Position numbers and translations under genes: made by a program
Part shown: positions 57,792 to 64,000 of the stretch, in pieces
How the letters are laid out: each line of letters opens with the position of its first letter
Numbering within the stretch: position 1 is the stretch's first letter
DNA from: JANQIO01 sp965229625
GTDB lineage: Bacteria > Pseudomonadota > Gammaproteobacteria > Pseudomonadales > Halieaceae
Assembly (NCBI GenBank): GCA_965229625.1
Contig: CBDDJJ010000002.1
Coordinates: forward strand, 1,612,001-1,676,000
Length of the DNA: 64,000 nucleotides
Reading direction: 5' to 3'
Notes under the pieces: model-generated
What the model saw: only the letters and a program-made list of their open reading frames with translations
What the model was told of the DNA's origin: nothing
Databases searched by the model: none

Positions 57792-59930
57792 TCAGTCGAG
57801 CAGGGTCTCGGCGAGAATGCGCGGTGTGATGAAGATCAGCGTCTCGGTCTTGGTGCTCTGGACGTTGGTGCTCTTGAACAGGTTGCCCATGTAGGGAATG
57901 TCGCCAAAGAACGGCACCTTGGTCACCGACTGGATGTCTTCCGTCCGGAACACACCACCCAGCACCACCGTTTCACCGTTGCCCACCAGCACCTGGGTAG
58001 TGAGCTCGGTGGTGTCGATGGAGGGAATTGCACCGCCGGTGCCGCTCGGCACCAGTTCACCAACCGAGTCCTGGTTGATGATGAGGTCCAGCAGGATACG
58101 ATCATCGGGTGTGATGTTCGGGGTGACGTTCAGGGCCAGTACGGCTTCCTTGAAGGCCACCGTGGTTTCACCGTTGGCCGAGGATTCCTGGAACGGCACT
58201 TCGGTACCGGACTTGATCGTGGCCTGCTGCTTGTCGCCAGTGATGACTTTCGGCTGCGAGACCACCTCGCCGGTACCGGAAGACTCAAGGGCAGACAGCT
58301 CCGCCGCCAGGAACAGGTCGTTGCTGGTATAGCCCACCGCGAATGAGCCGCTGGCACCGGCAATACCCAGGTCGACCAGCAGCGCGCCCGGGAAGCTGAC
58401 GGTGGGATCGTTGCCCTGGGTGATATCCGAGTTGATGTCGACCACGTTGTTGAGGTCACCCGATACCGAGGTCACGTCGTCATTGCCGATGTCGAGATAC
58501 GCACCACCCCACTGGACACCCAGGGAACGCGCGGCATCTGACTGTGCGATGACGATGCGCGCTTCGATCATGACCTGGCGGATCGGGATATCCACCCGGT
58601 CGATCAGGTTGCGAATCTCGCCCAGCTTGGCGGCGGTGTCGGTAACGATCAGGGAATTGGTGCGCTCATCTACGATGACTGAGCCGCGGCCGGAGACCAT
58701 GGCGCCGCCCTCTTCACTGCCGGCGGCCAGCAGGTTGACGATAGCCGCAGCGTTGGCGTAACGGATGCGGATGAACTCGGTCTGCAGCGGCGCCAGCTCG
58801 GCGATCTGCTTGTTGGCTTCAATTTCCTGGCGCTCGCGCTCGGCGATTTCAGCCGCCGGCGCCACCATCAGTACATTGCCCACCTGGCGCTTGTCGAGGC
58901 CCTTGGTCTTCAGCACCAGCTCCAGCGCCTGGTCCCAGGGCACGTTCTGCAGGCGCAGGGTAATGCGGCCCTGTACCGTGTCACTGGCCACCAGGTTCAG
59001 TTCCGTGAAGTCTGCGATCAACTGCAACACCGCGCGAATCTCGATGTCCTGGAAGTTCAGCGACAACCGGTCACCGACGTAGCTGAACTCGTTGCGGCGT
59101 TCTTCCGCCTCGCGGGGGGTGAGCGGCTTGACGGCCACCACGTACTGCTCGTCAGTCTGGTAGGCCAGGTAGTCGTAGTCACCGGAGGCTTCCATCGCCA
59201 GGGTGACACCCAACTCACTGGAGGTGACCTCAACTGTCGATACCGGGGTCGCGAAGTCGGTTACGTCGTAGCGGCGCAGGATTTCCTCGACCGCGGTGGT
59301 GTCGAGAAACTCCACCTTGACCTTGTCACCCTCGCTGTAGATGTTCACGTCGACCTTGGGGTTGTTGAGCGTCAGCAACAGGCGGCCTTCACCATCAGAG
59401 CTGCGCTGGAACTCGAGATCCTCGATCCGCGAGCGGGGGTCGGTGGCCTCTACCACTTCGGTCTGCACCTGGAAGGGATCAGAGATCGGCTTCAGGTATT
59501 CGTCGGCGCCCTCATTGCCCACTTCCACCACCAGGGCATTACCGTCGACGCGCGTATAATACGGCACCAGCTTGACCAGGTTGACGATCATGCGCGTGCG
59601 GTCACCGGACTCCAGTATGACAACGCCGGTCGCGTTGCCGTAGGGCAGTGCGTACTTCTTGCGATCCAGGGCGCTGTTGGTGGCCGGCAGGTCCATGGCA
59701 ATCCGTGCCGGGCGCTCGATGGTGTAGGACTCCGGCGTCGGCGGCGGACCGTCAAACTCGAGGCGAATCTCGAACTTGCTGCCCGGCTTCGAATTGAAGC
59801 TGATGTCCTGCACCGTCACGGCCGCTGCCGCTGTACTGCTGGCTGCTGACAGGACCAGAGTAAACAGCACCCCCCACAGGCCCCGGCCCGCTGCCGCCCT
59901 ACTGCTTTCCGTTTTCATTATTCTGTCCAT
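57792..59930 (-). CDS. pilQ: Type IV pilus secretin PilQ
   Basis: Outer-membrane secretin of the type IV pilus, 712 residues. A signal peptide is at ~12-37 (GLWGVLFTLVLSAASSTAAAA). Two AMIN domains (~40-290) bind peptidoglycan. A STN/N1 region (LNFQDIEIRAVLQLIADFTELNLVAS) and the secretin core (~480-712) follow, with VPFFGDIPYMGNLFKSTNVQ near the end. I chose ATG 59930 (MDRIMKTESS). ATG 59918 and 59942 are also in frame. pilP ends 19 bases upstream. Confidence 0.94.
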   Translation of the reverse strand: MDRIMKTESSRAAAGRGLWGVLFTLVLSAASSTAAAAVTVQDISFNSKPGSKFEIRLEFDGPPPTPESYTIERPARIAMDLPATNSALDRKKYALPYGNATGVVILESGDRTRMIVNLVKLVPYYTRVDGNALVVEVGNEGADEYLKPISDPFQVQTEVVEATDPRSRIEDLEFQRSSDGEGRLLLTLNNPKVDVNIYSEGDKVKVEFLDTTAVEEILRRYDVTDFATPVSTVEVTSSELGVTLAMEASGDYDYLAYQTDEQYVVAVKPLTPREAEERRNEFSYVGDRLSLNFQDIEIRAVLQLIADFTELNLVASDTVQGRITLRLQNVPWDQALELVLKTKGLDKRQVGNVLMVAPAAEIAERERQEIEANKQIAELAPLQTEFIRIRYANAAAIVNLLAAGSEEGGAMVSGRGSVIVDERTNSLIVTDTAAKLGEIRNLIDRVDIPIRQVMIEARIVIAQSDAARSLGVQWGGAYLDIGNDDVTSVSGDLNNVVDINSDITQGNDPTVSFPGALLVDLGIAGASGSFAVGYTSNDLFLAAELSALESSGTGEVVSQPKVITGDKQQATIKSGTEVPFQESSANGETTVAFKEAVLALNVTPNITPDDRILLDLIINQDSVGELVPSGTGGAIPSIDTTELTTQVLVGNGETVVLGGVFRTEDIQSVTKVPFFGDIPYMGNLFKSTNVQSTKTETLIFITPRILAETLLD

Positions 59931-59949
59931 GACAGTCACCATCTGGTTA

Positions 59950-60477
59950 TTAGAGGCCAGCCAGCTTGATGGTGCGCGGACGCTCCACCCAGCCATCGCT
60001 GCCATCTGAAACAATTTCGATCACAGCCACGTAGGTGTCTGTCATCTCAACAATCTTGCCGTGGTTGCGGCCCAGGAAGTTCCCCACTCTCACCCGGTGC
60101 ACGCCCCCCTCCGGATCCCGGATAAGGCACCAGTCGACCCCGGCCCGGGACAGGGTGCCGACCATGCCCAGGGAATCAAAGGTGAACTGCTCCAGGAATT
60201 CTTTTGGACGGGTTTCATCCGGCTCTACCGTGGACACGGACTGCAGCTGTGAAATCTCCCGGATCTCGATCGGCCGGTCGAAGGGGCTGCGCAGGCTGGT
60301 CGCACTGTAGGCAAACGCTTTGTAGGCCTTGAAAGCCGGAATCGGCGGAATCACACCACCGGGGCGTGAGCGCTTCTCGTCCATGAACTGGTCCAGGTCG
60401 GAGAACTCGTCGCTGGCGCAGCCGACCAGTCCGATCGCCAGCGCCAGCATGCCCGCTTTGCCGAAGTGTCTTATCAC
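59950..60477 (-). CDS. pilP: Type IV pilus assembly lipoprotein PilP
   Basis: Inner-membrane lipoprotein of the pilus alignment complex, 175 residues. The lipoprotein signal ends at LAIGLVGCAS (Cys ~20). A flexible linker with PGGVIPPIPAFKAYKAFAYSATSLRSPFD follows, then the HR-type beta domain (GTLSRAGVDWCLIRDPEGGVHRVRVGNFLGRNHGKIVEM). The start is GTG with GAGGAG nine bases upstream. It links PilN/PilO to PilQ. The intact gene contrasts with the interrupted pilO upstream. Confidence 0.93.
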   Translation of the reverse strand: MIRHFGKAGMLALAIGLVGCASDEFSDLDQFMDEKRSRPGGVIPPIPAFKAYKAFAYSATSLRSPFDRPIEIREISQLQSVSTVEPDETRPKEFLEQFTFDSLGMVGTLSRAGVDWCLIRDPEGGVHRVRVGNFLGRNHGKIVEMTDTYVAVIEIVSDGSDGWVERPRTIKLAGL

Positions 60478-60479
60478 GC

Positions 60480-61094
60480 TCAGCTCTCCTCGTCCCTGTA
60501 CCGGTAGGTCTTGGCAGTGATATTCAGGGACAGCATGGAACTGCCCTGTTCCTGCTGGCGAATCACGAAGTCGTGCAGGGTGACGATGCGCGGCAGGCTG
60601 GCCATGCCGCTGACGAAAGCACCAAGGTCGTGGTAGGAGCCGCGCGCTACAATCTGGATCGGCAGTTCGATGTAGAACTCGCGCGTCACCTCGGCCTGCA
60701 GCTCGATGCTGTTGAACTCCAGCCCGTTCATCATGCCCTTGTTGGTAATGTCTTCCAGCAGGCCCGGTACCTCCGTGTCACTCGGAAGCTGGCTGACCAG
60801 GGCACCGAAAGACTATTCCATCTCCTGCATCTGCTTGCGGTAGGCCTCGAGGTTGGCCGCCTGAAAGGCCTTGCGCTCGAACTCTTCCTTCAGCTCAGTT
60901 TCCCTGGCCTGGGCGGTCTGCAACGCAATCTGCAGGTTCTGGATGTGGTAGAAGTAGCCCAGCGCGAGCACACCGATCAGGGCCAGGCTCCAGACGATGA
61001 TCTTGACTGCGACCGGCCAGGAACCGATGTTGTCGAGGTCGAGGTCATTGACGTCGAATTCCTGTATCGACTTGAGGACGTCTTCCATCGCCAT
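60480..61094 (-). pseudogene. pilO: pilO with an in-frame amber codon
   Basis: Inner-membrane pilus alignment protein, normally ~205 residues. The reading frame has 204 codons but contains TAG at 60813-60815 (codon 94). Before it are the N-terminal segment (LKSIQEFDVNDLDLDNIGSW), the membrane helix (VAVKIIVWSLALIGVLALGYF, ~30-50) and the coiled coil ending QMQEME. After it the sequence continues in the same frame with SFGALVSQLPSDTEVPGLLEDI, the normal PilO core, to TAKTYRYRDEES. In relatives an acidic or polar residue (often Glu) stands here, so a single base change (GAG or CAG to TAG) explains it. It could be a sequencing error, a recent mutation or a readthrough site. Confidence 0.85.
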
Positions 61095-61097
61095 GGC

Positions 61098-61664
61098 TCA
61101 GCCCCCCCCTTCATCGCCCGCGGAGGGCAGCTGCAGTTTTACCGACATGTTGAAGTTGGTGGCCTGTTCACCGTAGTTGGGCTCGGCGCGCACACCGTCG
61201 AGATTGGGGTCGGCGAACCACTCCGAGGCGTCAAGTCGCCGCATCAGGCTGGACACGCGGTTGTTTGATTCGGCGATGCCCTGGATATTGATGACTTGCG
61301 CAGACGATGTGAGCTCGGTATAGAACACCCCGTCGGGCACGGTGCGCACCAACTGGTCCATGATGCGCACGATAATCGGCCGGTTGCCCTGCAGGTCCTG
61401 GATCACCTTCATGCGGTCCAGCAGCTGGGTGCGCTTGCGCTGCATCTCGCGAATCTCCGCCACCTTGGCGTCCAACTCGCGAATGTTCTGGGTGAGGTAG
61501 TTATTGCGATCGGTCTGGGTCTGAATGTGGCCGGAGAAGAACAGGTCCACCAGGAAGACGATGACTGCGCCAACGCCCGCCACGGCACCCAGCACCACCA
61601 GGAACTCCTTCTTGAGCTCGGCACGCCGCTCGTCGCGCCACGGCAGCAGGTTAATGGAAGCCAT
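61098..61664 (-). CDS. pilN: Type IV pilus assembly protein PilN
   Basis: A 188-residue inner-membrane protein. The start INLLPWRDERRAELKKEFL (~4-22) is the segment that binds PilM. A membrane helix follows at ~24-44 (VLGAVAGVGAVIVFLVDLFFS), then a coiled coil (~55-85) and a periplasmic ferredoxin-like domain ending in FNMSVKLQLP. It pairs with PilO. The stop is three bases before the pilO ATG, and its ATG overlaps the pilM stop. Confidence 0.94.
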   Translation of the reverse strand: MASINLLPWRDERRAELKKEFLVVLGAVAGVGAVIVFLVDLFFSGHIQTQTDRNNYLTQNIRELDAKVAEIREMQRKRTQLLDRMKVIQDLQGNRPIIVRIMDQLVRTVPDGVFYTELTSSAQVINIQGIAESNNRVSSLMRRLDASEWFADPNLDGVRAEPNYGEQATNFNMSVKLQLPSAGDEGGG

Positions 61665-62731
61665 TAGTCAAAACTCCGCATTGCGAGCCCGCAGGCAATC
61701 ATCAGTGCCGGGGCGTCACTGCTGAGCGCCACCGCGTTGACCTTGGCCGAGATCGCCATATCGGCAAAGGGATTGGCCACGGTGGCCGGAGTGCCGAGTT
61801 TGTCCTGCACCATTTCCGCCAGGCCTTCCATGGAGGAAACGCCACCGGCCAGCACGATGTAATCCACATCGTTGTACTGGCTGGATGAGAAGAAGAACTG
61901 GAGGGAGCGAGCCACCTGCTGCACCACGGCGTCCTTGAAGGGCTCCAGCACTTCCGGCTCGTAGTCGTCTGGCAGCCCGCCCTGCTTCTTGGCGAGGCCG
62001 GCTTCCTCCACCGGCAGGCCATAGCGGCGCATGATCTCGTCGGTGAGCTGTTTGCCGCCGAACAACTGCTCACGCGTATAGATGGTGTTGCCGTTGGACA
62101 GGACGCTGAGCGTGGTCATCTGCGCGCCGATGTCGACCACCGCCACCGTGTTGTCCTCTTCGATGTCGAGCTGGTCGCGCACCAGGTCGAAGGCACGCTC
62201 CATGGCGTAGGCTTCCACATCCATGATCTTGGCGGTGAGTTCAGCCGTTTCGATGGCTTCGACCCGGGTGTCGATGGTCTCGCGCCGGCAGGCCGCCAGC
62301 AAAACCTCGACCCGCGTCTCATTATCGTCCATGGGTCCCTGGACTTCGAAGTCGATGGCTACTTCTTCCAGTGGGTAGGGAATATACTGATCAGCCTCGA
62401 GCGTCAGCTGGGTTTCGAGGTCATCGTCACTGAGACCCGCTGGCATGTCGATCACCTTGGTGATCACCGAGGACCCGGCCACCGCCGCAGCCACGTGTTT
62501 GACCTTGGTCTTGGACTGGTTGACCACGTTACGGATAGCGTTGGCGACACCATCGATGTCGTTCACGTTCTTCTCGATCACGGCATCGGTAGGCAGGGAG
62601 CTGACCGCATAGCTTTCCACGCGGTAGCGCTCGCCGGTGTGGCTCAGCTCCAACAACTTGACGGTTGTCGAGCTAATGTCGAGACCCAGAACCGGGGACG
62701 ACTTCCTCTTCCCAAATAGCCCTAGCACCAT
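61664..62731 (-). CDS. pilM: Type IV pilus assembly protein PilM
   Basis: Cytoplasmic actin-like ATPase, 355 residues, first gene of the pil operon. Motifs are LGLDISSTTVKLLELS (~16-31), VAVVDIGAQMTTLSVLSNGN (~196-215), and VLAGGVSSMEGLAEMVQDKL (~297-316). It binds ATP and the N-terminus of PilN. The SD AGGAAAA lies ten bases before the ATG. Divergent from mrcA across a 179-base AT-rich gap, the same arrangement as in Pseudomonas. Confidence 0.96.
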   Translation of the reverse strand: MVLGLFGKRKSSPVLGLDISSTTVKLLELSHTGERYRVESYAVSSLPTDAVIEKNVNDIDGVANAIRNVVNQSKTKVKHVAAAVAGSSVITKVIDMPAGLSDDDLETQLTLEADQYIPYPLEEVAIDFEVQGPMDDNETRVEVLLAACRRETIDTRVEAIETAELTAKIMDVEAYAMERAFDLVRDQLDIEEDNTVAVVDIGAQMTTLSVLSNGNTIYTREQLFGGKQLTDEIMRRYGLPVEEAGLAKKQGGLPDDYEPEVLEPFKDAVVQQVARSLQFFFSSSQYNDVDYIVLAGGVSSMEGLAEMVQDKLGTPATVANPFADMAISAKVNAVALSSDAPALMIACGLAMRSFD

Positions 62732-62787
62732 GATTATCGTTTTTCCTATTGGTATCCGTAACTTACGTTGTTTTTATGCACCGATAC

Positions 62788-62816
62788 ATTAAATAATAGA
62801 TATAACATAGGCGCAA
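62788..62816 (-). promoter_or_regulatory. Probable promoter of the pilMNOPQ operon
   Basis: On the minus strand, TTGCGC (62811-62816), a 17-base spacer and TTTAAT (62788-62793), ~57 bases before the pilM ATG in an AT-rich region. The -35 is a poor match, the -10 differs from TATAAT at one base. Confidence 0.4.
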
Positions 62817-62840
62817 ATATATAAAAAGGGTAAAAAAGCA

Positions 62841-62846
62841 TATAAT
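62841..62846 (+). promoter_or_regulatory. Perfect -10 box facing mrcA
   Basis: TATAAT at 62841-62846, 64 bases before the mrcA ATG. No good -35 is seen at 16-18 bases upstream (TATATA-like sequence), so it may need an activator or act as a weak promoter. Confidence 0.45.
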
Positions 62847-62910
62847 CACTAGCCCCAAACTTTCCGTGACATGTGTCCCAGTCTCGCAAGCCGTTGATTT
62901 TGCTGCCTAA

Positions 62911-64000
62911 ATGAAATTCCTTAAGTTTGTCCTGTGTCTCATTCCTCTCGGTGCCTGCGGCGCCGTGATGGTGGGCGCCGGGGTCTACCTGCACCTGAGC
63001 CCAAGCCTGCCTTCGGTGGACGTTTTAAAGGACGTGCGGCTGCAAACGCCGATGCGGGTTTACACCCGGGATGGGGACCTGATCGGGCAGTTTGGCGAAA
63101 AGAAACGCAACCCGCTGCCCTACGATCGCATCCCCCCCGCGTTTATCCAGGCCCTGCTGGCGGCTGAGGACGACGGCTTCTTCGAACACGTCGGCATCGA
63201 CTTCATGGGCCTGGCACGCGCGGTCTCAGAGCTGGTTCTGACCGGTGAGAAAGGCTCCGGCGGCAGCACCCTGACTATGCAGGTCGCGCGCAACTACTTC
63301 CTCACCAAGAAACAGACCTTTACCCGCAAGTTCAACGAGATACTGCTGTCCCTGCAGATCGAGCAGGTGCTCAGCAAGGAAGAGATCTTTGAGCTGTACT
63401 TCAACCGCATGTTCCTCGGTCACCGGGCCTACGGCTTCGAGGCCGCGGCCCAGGTCTATTACGGCAAGAACATCAGCGAGCTAGACCTCGCCCAACTGGC
63501 GATGATGGCGGGGCTACCCAAGGCTCCGTCGAAATACAACCCGATTTCCAATCCAGAGCGCTCCCGGGAACGCCGTGACTGGATTCTCGGCCGCATGCAG
63601 CGCCTGGGCTACATCACCACCGCAGATTACGAACAGGCGGTAGTAGCACCGGTGACCGCCAGTTTCCACGGCGCCAAGCTCGCCTTCGATGCACCCTACG
63701 CCGCGGAGATGGCGCGCAGTGAGTTGGTGCAGAAGTATGGCCTGGCGGCTTACAACGACGGCTATCACGTCTACACGACGATCAGCAGCAGTATCCAGAA
63801 GGAAGCCAATATCGCGGTGGATGATGCCCTGAGCCGGTATGACAACGATCATGGCTACCGGGGCCCGGAACAGTCGCTGCCGCCGCTGGAAGGTGAAGAA
63901 GACCCCTACCCGCGCTGGCTGGCACAGCTCAAGCAAACCCGCGAGATCACTGGCCGTGTACCGGCCATCGTGCTGGCCATTGGCGCCACCACGGAAACCA
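62911..64000 (+). CDS. mrcA: Penicillin-binding protein 1A, N-terminal part (3' end outside window)
   Basis: Bifunctional peptidoglycan synthase. 363 residues are visible. A membrane helix lies at ~5-27 (KFVLCLIPLGACGAVMVGAGVYL). The GT51 transglycosylase domain follows, with the catalytic Glu in LLAAEDDGFFEHVGIDF (~86-102), GSGGSTLTMQVARNYFL (~118-134) and the second Glu in NEILLSLQIEQVLSKEEIFELYFNRMFLG. The later visible part is the linker/ODD region. The transpeptidase domain with SxxK is beyond the window. The frame runs open to the last base. Its position divergent from pilM is conserved in Pseudomonas and relatives. Confidence 0.95.
   Translation, partial: MKFLKFVLCLIPLGACGAVMVGAGVYLHLSPSLPSVDVLKDVRLQTPMRVYTRDGDLIGQFGEKKRNPLPYDRIPPAFIQALLAAEDDGFFEHVGIDFMGLARAVSELVLTGEKGSGGSTLTMQVARNYFLTKKQTFTRKFNEILLSLQIEQVLSKEEIFELYFNRMFLGHRAYGFEAAAQVYYGKNISELDLAQLAMMAGLPKAPSKYNPISNPERSRERRDWILGRMQRLGYITTADYEQAVVAPVTASFHGAKLAFDAPYAAEMARSELVQKYGLAAYNDGYHVYTTISSSIQKEANIAVDDALSRYDNDHGYRGPEQSLPPLEGEEDPYPRWLAQLKQTREITGRVPAIVLAIGATTET

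Noticed and set aside
62746..62994. 82-residue minus-strand frame between pilM and mrcA
   Set aside because: It overlaps the mrcA start and the promoter region, has no SD and no conserved look.

Overview
The window is a contiguous piece of a GC-rich gammaproteobacterial chromosome. It carries a complex I operon, the gene order mrcA/pilMNOPQ-aroK-aroB-gltB-gltD-hemE known from Pseudomonas and relatives, a MoxR/Bat operon, and a DmdC-type acyl-CoA dehydrogenase. From this gene content and the protein style I infer a marine member of the Halieaceae/OM60-NOR5 type, but genus cannot be fixed from the sequence alone. There is no phage, transposase, CRISPR array or rRNA. It is mostly housekeeping sequence with small accessory islets.

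Layout. 1-8109: end of nuoG and complete nuoHIJKLMN, then a CBS-pair protein and a membrane-anchored quinone-oxidoreductase-like MDR enzyme. 9845-13091 (minus): SulP transporter, persulfide-dioxygenase-like MBL hydrolase and a DUF2269 membrane protein. 13217-14778: UbiA-family prenyltransferase and a PglC-size sugar-phosphate transferase. 14775-19077: uronic-acid islet (GH79 heparanase-like glycosidase, ManD mannonate dehydratase, UxaC glucuronate isomerase). 19189-27263: sppA, divergent from moxR-DUF58-DUF4381-batA-batB-batD. 27248-30177: gcvT, a shikimate-kinase-like protein lacking a substrate-binding Arg, and a class III adenylate cyclase. 30647-33297: a small acidic protein, an HdfR-like LysR regulator and two membrane proteins. 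33297-38686: lipoprotein amidohydrolase, PuuA-like ligase, PuuB-like oxidase and a TetR regulator. 38743-39581: ArsR plus an ArsI/CadI-type VOC protein. 39854-39930: tRNA-Pro(CGG) on the minus strand, followed by two ~131-bp repeats that each start with the 3' end of the tRNA. 40072-48866: DUF3094, acyl-CoA dehydrogenase, comF, modABC-srkA, acetyltransferase, TrmB-like methyltransferase, cysE. 49026-62731 (minus): hemE, gltD, gltB, aroB, aroK, pilQPONM. 62911-end: mrcA, cut by the window.

Most notable points. (1) The repeats behind tRNA-Pro have compensatory base changes in two hairpins, which suggests a structured RNA made from the tRNA transcript, similar in architecture to the E. coli tyrT/rtT repeats. 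(2) pilO has an in-frame amber codon at codon 94 while both halves keep the family sequence. (3) Short tandem repeats that include the stop codon follow nuoI, uxaC and cysE. (4) An ATTATTCGAA-type motif recurs in the puuA/puuB-like, arsR and arsI upstream regions. (5) A minimal glucuronate-release and isomerisation islet contains a heparanase-type GH79 enzyme without a visible signal peptide.
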